DNA of 64,000 nt, taken from NCBI GenBank assembly GCA_050258755.1, contig JBLMZI010000001.1, positions 124,001-188,000 of the forward strand, written 5' to 3'. The notes under the pieces are model-generated. The model was not told the origin of the DNA and made no database searches. It was given only the letters and a program-made list of their open reading frames with translations. Below, one piece after another: positions 8,849 through 17,202 of this stretch. How positions within the stretch are numbered: the stretch's first letter is position 1; each line of letters starts with the position of its first letter. This DNA comes from JBLMZI01 sp050258755. Lineage in GTDB: Bacteria; Bacillota; Syntrophomonadia; Syntrophomonadales; DTU052. A program made the position numbers and the translations under genes.

Positions 8849-9406
8849 CTAGCGTTTGGGGGTCCAATCGGGATCCAGCAAGGCCAGAAAATCCTGAAGC
8901 CAGGCGAGCCGGGTCTCCTGAACCCGGATTCCGTATTCCAGGATGGCGATGCGGACGGGATCAACCCCCCGCCGGTGCATGGTATTCCAGGCCTGTTGAT
9001 AATCAGCGATGGTCTGGTGAACTGTTTCGATCTGCCGTTTTACCTTGGTCCGGGCCAGCTCGGGCTCCAGATGGCGGAAATAATTACAGCGGGCGAAAAA
9101 CGGGTCTCTCCGCAAAAAGTCGTAGCGGAAAGAACGCTCTTCCCCCGTATCGGCAGCGAGCCACACGAGGAAATCCTCCCGGCCGCTGTCGGTGATCGCA
9201 TAGACGTGGCGGTTGGGCCCCTTTTCGTTCTGTTCGATGGTCTTTTCGATGACGCCTTCCTGCTCCATTTTCTTCAGGGCCGGGTAAAGCTGGCCGTCAT
9301 TGATCCCGAAATCCGAGAAGACTTTGGCATGGGCGGATGATTTCATCTGATAACCGTGCAGCGGGCCTTCCAAAAGCATTCCGAGCAGCATGTAACGCAG
9401 CGACAT
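8849..9406 (-). CDS. PadR family transcriptional regulator
   Basis: 185 residues, ATG preceded by GGGAGGAAAA. The N-terminal winged helix has the PadR signature LLGMLLEGPLHGYQM and a wing around GPNRHVYAITDSGRE; the C-terminal half is a helical dimerisation domain. PadR proteins are usually repressors that sense small molecules. It heads the MBL-MoxR-VWA operon, and a near-perfect inverted repeat covers its own promoter, so autoregulation of the operon is likely. Confidence 0.92.
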   Translation of the reverse strand: MSLRYMLLGMLLEGPLHGYQMKSSAHAKVFSDFGINDGQLYPALKKMEQEGVIEKTIEQNEKGPNRHVYAITDSGREDFLVWLAADTGEERSFRYDFLRRDPFFARCNYFRHLEPELARTKVKRQIETVHQTIADYQQAWNTMHRRGVDPVRIAILEYGIRVQETRLAWLQDFLALLDPDWTPKR

Positions 9407-9445
9407 AGGGTTTTCCTCCCAGGGTACAATCCGTTCTTAACTACT

Positions 9446-9475
9446 ATATTACATGTAAGGTATCTTACTTGTAAA
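9446..9475 (-). promoter_or_regulatory. Promoter of the PadR operon with overlapping inverted-repeat operator
   Basis: On the minus strand TTTACA (9475-9470) and TAATAT (9451-9446) are separated by 18 bases. The inverted repeat ACATGTAAG-GTAT-CTTACTTGT (9451-9472, one mismatch) covers the spacer and most of the -35. ATGT/ACAT-type dyads are usual PadR sites, so this is a strong candidate autoregulatory operator. Confidence 0.65.
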
Positions 9476-9632
9476 GTACGCTCTCGATCTTTCATTGACT
9501 TAACGGTAAACCCAAAGCTTTAAACGCTGCAAACCCGCGTAAACCCGGCGGCAAAAAGGATTCGTCGCGGGATTTGACGAATAAGTAAGAGATATGCAGC
9601 CGATTGGGCAGACCTGGACGGGAGGAAAAGCG

Positions 9633-9950
9633 ATGGTGGGCTCTGCGAGAATCGCAGTGTATGTCGATTCGGATCTGAAGCCGCTCATTCCCGGTTTTCT
9701 AGAGAACCGGCGCAGCGACGCGCTCCTTATGAGCGAGGCAGTTGTGAAAGGGGATTTTGAAGCGGTCCGAATTCTCGGCCACTCCATGAAAGGGGTCGGC
9801 GGGGGCTACGGCTTTGACGAGATCACCCGGCTCGGCTTGATGCTGGAACAGGCTGCCAAAGCCCAGGATTCGCTGCAGATCAAAGGGGCTATCAATCTTC
9901 TTTCCGAATACCTGGACCAGGTCGATGTTTATTATAGGGATTCCGTTTAG
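9633..9950 (+). CDS. Histidine phosphotransfer (Hpt) domain protein
   Basis: 105 residues from ATG 9633, with GGGAGGAAAA just upstream; the earlier ATG at 9594 lies before that site. The Hpt active-site motif is GHSMKGVGG, giving H50 as the phosphorylatable histidine, in an otherwise helical protein. Hpt proteins pass phosphoryl groups between receiver domains in multistep phosphorelays. The stop is 26 bases before the giant hybrid kinase/GGDEF gene, which has three receiver domains, so it is probably that protein's phosphotransfer partner. Confidence 0.85.
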   Translation: MVGSARIAVYVDSDLKPLIPGFLENRRSDALLMSEAVVKGDFEAVRILGHSMKGVGGGYGFDEITRLGLMLEQAAKAQDSLQIKGAINLLSEYLDQVDVYYRDSV

Positions 9951-9976
9951 ATAATACCGGACACGAGGACTGAACG

Positions 9977-12900
9977 ATGGCAATACTCATTGTGGACGAC
10001 TCCCGGGACAGCAGGCTGCTGATTGAGACGTACCTCCGGTCGGCTGGATATATGGAAATCAAGAGCGTTGGTTCAGCGGAAGCTGCCTTCAGTCTGCTTG
10101 GCTTGAAAAAGCCGCAGCAGCACGGATTTTCCTGCGACTTGATTCTCATGGATCTTGTCATGCCCGATATGGACGGGATTGAAGCCTGCCGCCGGATTAA
10201 ATCGTCGGAGGGCCTGGCTGATGTCCCGATCATTATCATAACCGCGGATAAGGACCCGGTGAACCTTGAAGCCGCTTTTACGGCTGGCGCGATGGACTTC
10301 ATCTCCAAGCCGCTCAACAAAACCGAACTGCGGGTCCGGGTCCGATCGGTGCTGAAACTGAAATCGGAAACGGACAACCGCAAAGAAGCCTATTTAAAAC
10401 TGAAACATGCCAATGAACAGCTTGAACTGCTTTCCAGCCTGGACGGGCTGACCGGGATCGCCAACCGGCGGTTTTTCGATCAGATGTATGATGTGGAATG
10501 GCGGCGGAGCCAGCGGGGGCAATCCATGCTGTCCGTATTAATGCTGGATATCGATTATTTCAAACGGTATAACGATACCTACGGTCATCTGGCCGGGGAC
10601 GACTGCCTGAAACAGGTTGCCGGGACCCTGTCGAGAAGCGTCAATCGTGCAGGGGATCTGGTCGCACGCTACGGCGGGGAAGAATTCGTGGTCCTGCTGC
10701 CCGGTATCGGTTCGGACAAAGCGGCCGCGGTGGCGGAGCGCATGCGAGCCGCGGTGGAAGCCTTACAGATCCCGCACGAAAACTCGGAAGCCAGCCGTTT
10801 CGTGACGGTCAGCATCGGGTCTGCTTCAGTGGTTGCCGGGGGTGGGCTGCAGCCGCAGGATTTGGTTAATGCCGCGGACGAGGCTCTTTACGCTGCGAAA
10901 CAGCAAGGCCGCAACCGGTACCGGGTCGGAAGCCTGAAAGAACCGGAACAATTCGATTCACCTGTCGAAGTTCCGCTCCTTCCCGAAGATGACAGCCTGC
11001 CAGCCGGGCGGATCGGGCCCAGTGTGGTTTCATTCAATACCCTTTCGGATGCGCTTGACTCTGCCCAGGATTTCGTATTTTTCAAAAATCTTGACGGGAT
11101 TTACCTGGGCTGCAATCCGGCGTTCGCGGAGTTTGTCGGCCGGCCATGGAGCGAGATTGTCGGGCGAACCGACCATGATTTGTTTTCCAAGGAAGTCGCC
11201 GATTTTTTCCGGCAGCGGGATCAACTGATGCTGGATTCCGGCGGGCCCCAAATCAACGAGGAATGGATCCGGTACCCCAGCGGCCGCAGTATTCTTCTGG
11301 AGACTAACAAAGCCCCGCTGGTCGACAAGCAGGGGAGAGTTTACGGTGTGCTCGGCGTAAGCCGCGACATTACGGAACGGAAATTGCGGGAAGAAGCGTT
11401 GAAACAGGAGCAAGATTTATTCGCCGCCGGTCCGATCGTTGCTTTCAAATGGATCCCGGACAGCGCTTCTTCCATTGAATCGATATCACCCAATGTGGAA
11501 GCGGTGCTGGGTTATGCGCCGGAAGAATTCGTTCAAGGCCGGGTTCGTTTTGATCAGATCGTGCACCCGGATGATTTCGCCGAACTGGTGGCGCGGACTG
11601 AAGCGGCCCGGGCCAGCGGGGACGGCAGTTTTGAAATAGAGGTCCGCATCCGCGATCAGCAGGGAAATGAGCGTTGGGTCTACGATTTCACCATGCTGGT
11701 CTGGGATTCGTTCGGCACCCTGGCTCATTACCGGGGTTATCTGTTTGATATTACAGACCGCAAGGAACAGGAAAAACGACTCCTGGAGAGCGAGGAACGG
11801 TGGAAATTTGCCCTGGAAGGCAGTGGGGACGGCCTTTGGGACTGGTGGCCGGACCTTGATGTCATTTATTTCTCCCGCCAGTGGAAGGCAATTCTTGGTT
11901 GGGAGGACCAGGAGATCGAAAACAATCTGATGGTCTGGGAACGGCTGGTTCACCCGGACGATTTGGACCGGGTCAATGCCGATGTGGAACAGCATTTAAA
12001 CGGGCTGACCCCGTTTTATCAGTGTGAACACCGGCTATTGTGCAAAGACGGATCGTATAAATGGGTGCTCGACCGCGGCAAGGTGATGAGTAAACCCGGC
12101 GAGCCGGTCCGCTTGATCGGCGTGCATACGGATATCACCGAACGGCGGCAGGCTGAAGAGGCCATCCGGCAGGCCCGGTCGCAGATGACCGCAATCCTGG
12201 ACAATCTGCCGTACCTTGCCTGGCTGAAAGATAAGGACGGCCGTTTCCTGATTGTGAACCAGGCGTTCGCGAAGGCCTGCGGCTACCCGATTGAGGCGAT
12301 TATCGGCAGGACCGATTATGATATTTGGCCGGCAGAGATTGCGGAGAAGTACCGGCAGGACGACGAAGAGACCATGGCCAAAGGGGAACAGAAATATGTC
12401 GAGGAAATGCTCGCTGATCCTCAAGGGGCTTACTGGGTGGAAACTTTCAAGACCCCGATCTTCGATATCAACGGAAACCTGATCGGTACCACCGGGCTGG
12501 CCCGCGATATCACTGAACGCAAGCGGATTGACGAGGAACGGCAGGACTCTTTTAATCGGTTAACTACGATTTTAAACAGTCTGGACCAAATCATCTATAT
12601 CGCCGATATGACCACTTACGAGATTCTATTCCTCAACCAGGCCGGCCAGAAAGCCTATGGCGGCATCGTTGGCAGGAAGTGCTGGCAGAGCCTGCATAAG
12701 GACCAAACCGGACCATGCGATTTCTGTTCGAATCACGTGCTGGTCGATGACGCCGGAAATCCGACCGGTGTCCATGTCTGGGATTACCGGAGCACGATCA
12801 ATGGGCGCTGGTATCAGAACCGCGACCAGGCTGTCCGATGGACCGACGGCCGTCTGGTGCGCATGCAGGCATCGACCGATATCACCGAATCCATCCTGGC

Positions 12901-14506
12901 CCGCGAGGAACTGGAGCGGGCCAAGGAAGACGCCGAACGGGCCAACCTGTCCAAGAGCGAATTCCTGGCCAACATGAGTCATGAGATCCGGACCCCGATG
13001 AATGCCATCATTGGCATGGCAGAACTGCTTCAGGATACCGAACTGAACCCGGAACAGCGCAAATATGTGCAGACCTTCCGGTTTGCCGGCGAAACCTTAC
13101 TGGTTCTGATTAACGATATTATCGATTTGTCGAAGGTGGAAACCGGGCATTTGAAGCTGGAACCGGTTGTGTTTGATCTTCGGGAAGTGGTGGAGCAGGC
13201 CTGTGATGTCATGTCGCTCCGGGCCCATGAAAAGGGATTGGAACTGACCGTGCACATCCAAAAAGGAACGCCGGACTGTCTCATCGGGGACCCGGGACGG
13301 CTGGCGCAGGTTCTTTTGAATTTGGTGGGGAATGCGATTAAGTTTACCGAAGTCGGGGAGGTCGCCGTCCGGGTTCGGGTAGAACCGCGGGAAGGTGGAA
13401 ACGACTGCACCCCGGCGCATCCCTGTGTGATCCACTTTGAAGTATCAGATACCGGGATCGGTATCGCACCGGAGAAGCAGGAAATCATCTTCGATCAGTT
13501 TTCCCAGGCTGATTCATCCATTACCAGGCAGTACGGGGGATCGGGGCTGGGACTGACGATTTCCCGGCGGCTGGTCCGGTTAATGGGCGGGGATCTCTGG
13601 GTTGAAAGCAAACCATGGGAAGGAAGCACCTTCTTCTTCAATGTCGAGTTTCCCGCGGCGGAATCGTACGACCGGGTGCAGCAGCCCGGGGAAGCTTTGC
13701 GGGGATGCCGGGTGTTGATCGTGGACGACAACGAAACGAACCGGACCATTCTGACCGAGACCCTTCGGGGCTGGGGCATGTCAGCGGATCAGGCGGGCGA
13801 TGCGGATCAGGGCCTGCGATTGCTTGAGCAGGCCGCGGCACAGGATCACCCCTATGATTTGGTGTTGTTGGATTACTGTATGCCCGGGATGGACGGTGCC
13901 CAAATGCTGAGCCGGATGAAAGCGGACAGCGGGTTTTCCAGGGTCATTGTGATGATGCTGACCTCGGACGCCCGAGCCGGCTATCAACAACAGTGGAAAG
14001 AGCTTGGCGCGGCCGGTACCGTGGTCAAACCGGTCAAACGCAAGGAGCTGCTGCGGGCCCTGGAAGCGGCTTACAGTTCAAACGATGACTGCATCGAAGG
14101 CACGGCGCCGGAACCAAACGGTGAGCTGAAAGGCCCGCTGCGTATTCTGCTGGTTGAGGATTCGCCTGATAACCGGATGCTGATCAAGGCTTACCTGAAA
14201 GCGATGCCGTATCAGATTGACGAGGCGGAAAATGGCGAAGTCGCGGTGACGATGGTTCAAGCGCAGAAGTATCACCTGGTTTTGATGGATATGCAGATGC
14301 CGGTCATGGACGGGTACACGGCAACCCGTGCGATCCGGAAGTGGGAAAAGGACACCGGCGCTGCGGCAGTCCCGATCATCGCGCTGACTGCGTTTGCGTT
14401 GAATGAAGATGAAGGCAAATCAATGGCCGCCGGCTGTACGGCCTATCTGACCAAGCCGATCAAACGACAGGCACTGCTGGACGCGATCTCCGCATACATC
14501 GCCTGA
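9977..14506 (+). CDS. Hybrid sensor histidine kinase with N-terminal receiver-GGDEF module
   Basis: 1509 residues, no membrane segment. Domains: receiver 1 (about 1-125, D7/D8 pocket, acceptor D59, K111); GGDEF diguanylate cyclase (about 145-320) with intact GGEEF at 233-237 and the inhibitory RxxD site at 224-227; five PAS domains (about 350-980, several ending in DITERK-type motifs, the last with CDFC); HisKA with the phospho-His at H1002 (MSHEIRTPMN); HATPase with N, G1 (DTGIGI) and G2 (GGSGLGL) boxes; receivers 2 and 3 with acceptors D1299 and D1438. All active-site residues I can check are present. It should sense intracellular or redox signals, autophosphorylate, and relay phosphate to receivers, one of which is fused to a cyclase. 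Cotranscribed with the Hpt gene. Confidence 0.95.
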   Translation: MAILIVDDSRDSRLLIETYLRSAGYMEIKSVGSAEAAFSLLGLKKPQQHGFSCDLILMDLVMPDMDGIEACRRIKSSEGLADVPIIIITADKDPVNLEAAFTAGAMDFISKPLNKTELRVRVRSVLKLKSETDNRKEAYLKLKHANEQLELLSSLDGLTGIANRRFFDQMYDVEWRRSQRGQSMLSVLMLDIDYFKRYNDTYGHLAGDDCLKQVAGTLSRSVNRAGDLVARYGGEEFVVLLPGIGSDKAAAVAERMRAAVEALQIPHENSEASRFVTVSIGSASVVAGGGLQPQDLVNAADEALYAAKQQGRNRYRVGSLKEPEQFDSPVEVPLLPEDDSLPAGRIGPSVVSFNTLSDALDSAQDFVFFKNLDGIYLGCNPAFAEFVGRPWSEIVGRTDHDLFSKEVADFFRQRDQLMLDSGGPQINEEWIRYPSGRSILLETNKAPLVDKQGRVYGVLGVSRDITERKLREEALKQEQDLFAAGPIVAFKWIPDSASSIESISPNVEAVLGYAPEEFVQGRVRFDQIVHPDDFAELVARTEAARASGDGSFEIEVRIRDQQGNERWVYDFTMLVWDSFGTLAHYRGYLFDITDRKEQEKRLLESEERWKFALEGSGDGLWDWWPDLDVIYFSRQWKAILGWEDQEIENNLMVWERLVHPDDLDRVNADVEQHLNGLTPFYQCEHRLLCKDGSYKWVLDRGKVMSKPGEPVRLIGVHTDITERRQAEEAIRQARSQMTAILDNLPYLAWLKDKDGRFLIVNQAFAKACGYPIEAIIGRTDYDIWPAEIAEKYRQDDEETMAKGEQKYVEEMLADPQGAYWVETFKTPIFDINGNLIGTTGLARDITERKRIDEERQDSFNRLTTILNSLDQIIYIADMTTYEILFLNQAGQKAYGGIVGRKCWQSLHKDQTGPCDFCSNHVLVDDAGNPTGVHVWDYRSTINGRWYQNRDQAVRWTDGRLVRMQASTDITESILAREELERAKEDAERANLSKSEFLANMSHEIRTPMNAIIGMAELLQDTELNPEQRKYVQTFRFAGETLLVLINDIIDLSKVETGHLKLEPVVFDLREVVEQACDVMSLRAHEKGLELTVHIQKGTPDCLIGDPGRLAQVLLNLVGNAIKFTEVGEVAVRVRVEPREGGNDCTPAHPCVIHFEVSDTGIGIAPEKQEIIFDQFSQADSSITRQYGGSGLGLTISRRLVRLMGGDLWVESKPWEGSTFFFNVEFPAAESYDRVQQPGEALRGCRVLIVDDNETNRTILTETLRGWGMSADQAGDADQGLRLLEQAAAQDHPYDLVLLDYCMPGMDGAQMLSRMKADSGFSRVIVMMLTSDARAGYQQQWKELGAAGTVVKPVKRKELLRALEAAYSSNDDCIEGTAPEPNGELKGPLRILLVEDSPDNRMLIKAYLKAMPYQIDEAENGEVAVTMVQAQKYHLVLMDMQMPVMDGYTATRAIRKWEKDTGAAAVPIIALTAFALNEDEGKSMAAGCTAYLTKPIKRQALLDAISAYIA

Positions 14507-14561
14507 TCAGAAAACAAAAGAGCGGGTGGATTGGCAGTTCCCTTGATTCAAAGGGGGCCGG

Positions 14562-14912
14562 TCAGGGCAGGTTGTAGCCTTTGTCGTCATAGGGCTGGAG
14601 CAGATCAAGCCATTTTTGCTCCATTTCAGCAACCGCGTTGCGCCAGTCTGCCTGCGGAAGTTCGCTGATGTCCAGGGTTTCCAGGATTTCGAAAACAAAG
14701 TTGTCGGGGCCGAACGCATTCCAATCAGGCAGGAGCGCGCGATAGCGGTTTGCCTTCATGTCGAGGTATGCGCGGTAGCCGTTTTTGGTGCCGACCAGAT
14801 TCATGCTGGCGCCGACAAAGACCTTGCCGCTGATCTGGTTCCGAATCTGATAAACGCCCATGGGCTGCGGATTCATTTTGTATTCCTTCTTCAGCTGTTT
14901 TCTACGGTCCAT
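14562..14912 (-). CDS. GIY-YIG nuclease family protein
   Basis: 116 residues, ATG with GGAG 5 bases upstream. The N-terminal region has the GIY-YIG-type pattern in degenerate form: GVYQIRN for the first strand and KVFVGAS for the second, followed by an asparagine/arginine-containing helix (ANRYRALLPDW) and FVFEILE. Such small stand-alone proteins resemble the GIY-YIG domain of UvrC and homing enzymes, but the function of this subgroup is unknown, and the degenerate YIG (FVG) leaves activity open. It converges with the giant kinase gene and follows the DUF2087 gene on the minus strand. Confidence 0.75.
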   Translation of the reverse strand: MDRRKQLKKEYKMNPQPMGVYQIRNQISGKVFVGASMNLVGTKNGYRAYLDMKANRYRALLPDWNAFGPDNFVFEILETLDISELPQADWRNAVAEMEQKWLDLLQPYDDKGYNLP

Positions 14913-14951
14913 GGTATCTCCAACTCCTATCGGGTTCGATTGTTTTGCCGG

Positions 14952-15716
14952 TTATGGCTTGACCCAGTATGCGCTTCCGTCAGGTTTCCGGTCCATGAAA
15001 CCGTAGTCGATCAGGTGCCGGCGCAGCATCATCGGGTCATCGAAGATCTGGCGAATGATCGCGTTCACTTCTTTTTCAGAATAGGCCCGGCCGGGTTCGA
15101 AGCGTTTGACAAGATGCCGCAGGATCGCTACCCGCTTTTTCTCCTTTAAGGGGTAGGAATCGAGCGGACCATCCAGGCCGGTCTTGAAATAGGCATTCAG
15201 AATCTTGTCGCTTTCAGCCTGGGTGATGGCGAACCGGTCATCCACCTGTTCCGAAGCCCGGGGGATCTCAATGAACGAGAGCTTTTTCGGGGTCTGTTCC
15301 CCGAGCAGTTCCATAATCGCGAGAAAAACTCGGGCCTGCTTTTGCCGTTCCCGCAGGGTAAACCGATGGTTCCGGATGGTCGAGGTACTGCCGGTGCCGG
15401 TCACTTTCGCGACTTCGCCATCCGAAGCCCCCGCATAGAACAATTCCAGAATCGTCTTCTGGTGATCGGTCAGACCGGTCAGTTTTTTGTCCAGACTGAG
15501 CAGGTAGTGAAACATCGATTTGTGTTCAGCCGAGATATGAGACTCAATGGCCTTTTTGGCTTCGTACAGCTGATCGCCGCGGGGGTAAATGACCCCGTTT
15601 TCAAAGCGCTGACCGCAAATTAGACAGATGTATTCGCCGCTGGCCGCCTGGAGAACATATCCTTGCTTCATTTCATCCAGGGATGACTGCCAGAAGAGTT
15701 CGGCTAAGTCGATCAT
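14952..15716 (-). CDS. DUF2087 domain protein with HTH and CxxC motif
   Basis: 254 residues, ATG with GGAGG 9 bases upstream. The N-terminal part has a zinc-finger-like CLICGQRF motif with a downstream histidine (SHISAEHKS). The middle has a LuxR/sigma-4-like helix-turn-helix (TDHQKTILELFYAGASDGEV). The C-terminal about 75 residues match the DUF2087 pattern: YPLKEKKRVAILRHL, YSEKEVNAII, and D-P-x-x-x-R-R-x-L-I-D-x-G-x-M-x-R. DUF2087 proteins are often annotated as transcription regulators. It lies 39 bases upstream of the GIY-YIG gene and may be cotranscribed with it. Confidence 0.78.
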   Translation of the reverse strand: MIDLAELFWQSSLDEMKQGYVLQAASGEYICLICGQRFENGVIYPRGDQLYEAKKAIESHISAEHKSMFHYLLSLDKKLTGLTDHQKTILELFYAGASDGEVAKVTGTGSTSTIRNHRFTLRERQKQARVFLAIMELLGEQTPKKLSFIEIPRASEQVDDRFAITQAESDKILNAYFKTGLDGPLDSYPLKEKKRVAILRHLVKRFEPGRAYSEKEVNAIIRQIFDDPMMLRRHLIDYGFMDRKPDGSAYWVKP

Positions 15717-15847
15717 GCAACCAAACCTCCGTATCAGATGTTTGTAGAATACATAGACAGTATAGAAAAATGTTTAGGAAAAAGCAAGAGGGAATCGTGG
15801 AGGCGACTTCGCGGCTTCGATCGTCGCGGGGGTTGGACACTTACGGC

Positions 15848-15896
15848 CCTTCGGTCCGGTGCATTCAACCGGGGGGTGAATGCACCGGACCGAAGG
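15848..15896. repeat. Perfect 20-bp inverted repeat
   Basis: The arm at 15848-15867 (CCTTCGGTCCGGTGCATTCA) is the exact reverse complement of 15877-15896, with a 9-nt G-rich loop. It lies between the thioesterase stop and the DUF2087 start on the minus strand. There is no U-tract on either side, so it is not a standard terminator. Confidence 0.85.
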
Positions 15897-15943
15897 CGAA
15901 TGCGCTGACAGGCCACTTGGCAGGGTTGTGCCCGGCAAGCCAG

Positions 15944-16396
15944 TCAGCGGATGCTTTTCGGAAGGTCTTCGTAGTCATCGGTGTGAGCCAGATTGGCAAT
16001 GGCGTTGTAAAGTCCTTCGGGCGGCCGGATCAGGAAGCGCTGGTCCAGGTTGAGCCATCCGGCCGTGGAAGTAATCGTCGCCGACTTTTTTCCGTCGGCG
16101 CGGTAAAAAATATTCCTCAGTTTAAACCGCGAACCGTCCGCGCTCATTCCGGCCAGCATGAGATGCACCTCAAGATCCTCTAAGAGCCGAAGTTCCTTAT
16201 AGTATTCGATTTCATCCCGCATAACCACCGGCCCGATTCGAAGTTCCTCAAAATTGCGGGCGGAAAAACCGTTCGCTTCAAAGTGCATCATGCGCACGTC
16301 GGCCGCGGTGTTTAAATAAGCGGTATTCGCCATGTGGGCGTTGAAGTCGAGATCGCCCCACCGGACTTTGAAACGTGCCTTAAAAACCTCTGCCAT
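15944..16396 (-). CDS. Acyl-CoA thioesterase, 4HBT hot-dog fold
   Basis: 150 residues from ATG 16396, chosen because GGAGG lies 8 bases upstream; the frame is open further upstream only through the overlapping TetR gene. RWGDLDFNAHMANTAYL is the 4-hydroxybenzoyl-CoA thioesterase signature (Asp in the DxDxxxH-type loop), followed by the hot-dog strand pattern. It should hydrolyse acyl-CoA thioesters in the cytosol. Its start overlaps the end of the TetR gene by 17 bases, so the regulator and enzyme are one operon, and a TetR protein that senses an acyl-CoA or fatty acid is a reasonable inference. Confidence 0.87.
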   Translation of the reverse strand: MAEVFKARFKVRWGDLDFNAHMANTAYLNTAADVRMMHFEANGFSARNFEELRIGPVVMRDEIEYYKELRLLEDLEVHLMLAGMSADGSRFKLRNIFYRADGKKSATITSTAGWLNLDQRFLIRPPEGLYNAIANLAHTDDYEDLPKSIR

Positions 16397-17009
16397 GCGT
16401 ATAACCTCCGTTTTCGGGTTCAAGATCAAAAAGCCGGGCGATAGCGGTTCGGGCCCTGGCCAGTGCCGTATGATCGTCCAACAGCTGATTAAACCAGTTC
16501 GCGCCCATGACGATCGACTGCAGTTCAAAGACCGCCTGGTCCGGGTCCAGATTAGGGGATAAGCCGCCGGTTTTCTGGGCTTCGATCACTTCCCGCCGTA
16601 AGAACTTGAGCCAGCCGGTCATAATCTCCCGCAGCATATCGTTGACCTCGCCGGGGCGGCCGTCAAATTCCGCTGTGGCCGCGGCAAAAAAACATCCCCC
16701 GCGAAAGTGCTCCAGGTAATTCAGCCAGCCAGTGCAAACGGCCAAGAGCCGGTCTTTCCCGAAAGGCATGGATTCAGCCGGTTCGATGACGGCTTCTCGG
16801 AAGACTTTCTGAGCAGCATCCACCACGAATTTCTGCAGCTCAAGTTTGGAACCAAAATGACCAAAAAGGCCGCTTTTGCTTAAATCCAGAGTCTTAGATA
16901 GATTGCCGATGGTCAGTGACTCGAGGCCCTGAATCGAAGCGTACTGCACCGCTTCCTCCAGAATGCGCGCCAGCGTTTCCTGGCCTCTCTTGGATTTCAA
17001 GCGAATCAT
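16380..17009 (-). CDS. TetR family transcriptional regulator
   Basis: 209 residues. The N-terminal helix-turn-helix reads ILEEAVQYASIQGLESLTIG followed by LSKTLDLSKSGLFGHFGSK, the classic TetR recognition helix ending. The C-terminal ligand-binding domain resembles the YxaF/TetR_C group (CFFAAATAEFDGRPGEV). TetR proteins repress until a ligand binds. It overlaps the thioesterase gene by 17 bases, and a perfect 12-bp palindrome lies in the spacer of its promoter, pointing to autorepression. Confidence 0.9.
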   Translation of the reverse strand: MIRLKSKRGQETLARILEEAVQYASIQGLESLTIGNLSKTLDLSKSGLFGHFGSKLELQKFVVDAAQKVFREAVIEPAESMPFGKDRLLAVCTGWLNYLEHFRGGCFFAAATAEFDGRPGEVNDMLREIMTGWLKFLRREVIEAQKTGGLSPNLDPDQAVFELQSIVMGANWFNQLLDDHTALARARTAIARLFDLEPENGGYTHGRGF

Positions 17010-17034
17010 CCTTTCGGTTTAGTCCTTGATTCCA

Positions 17035-17063
17035 GAATAAAGCACGAACGTTCGTTTTGTAAA
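17035..17063 (-). promoter_or_regulatory. tetR promoter with 12-bp palindromic operator
   Basis: On the minus strand TTTACA (17063-17058) and TTATTC (17040-17035) are 17 bases apart. The perfect palindrome ACGAACGTTCGT (17044-17055) sits inside the spacer, the usual place and form of a TetR-family autoregulatory operator. Confidence 0.65.
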
Positions 17064-17202
17064 TAGACAAAATGGATATCCGAATTCAACGGGGAACATC
17101 CCACGGACATTTGGGAAAACTGGAGGGAGATCGAAAGGCGGATTTCGGGTTTGGGTTCATCATTGGTTTAACCGGATTGCTTTGGGGAAGAGATAACGGT
17201 GG

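Noticed and set aside
8411..9340. 309-codon plus-strand frame
   Set aside because: Antisense to the MBL and PadR genes, which have clear domains and start sites.
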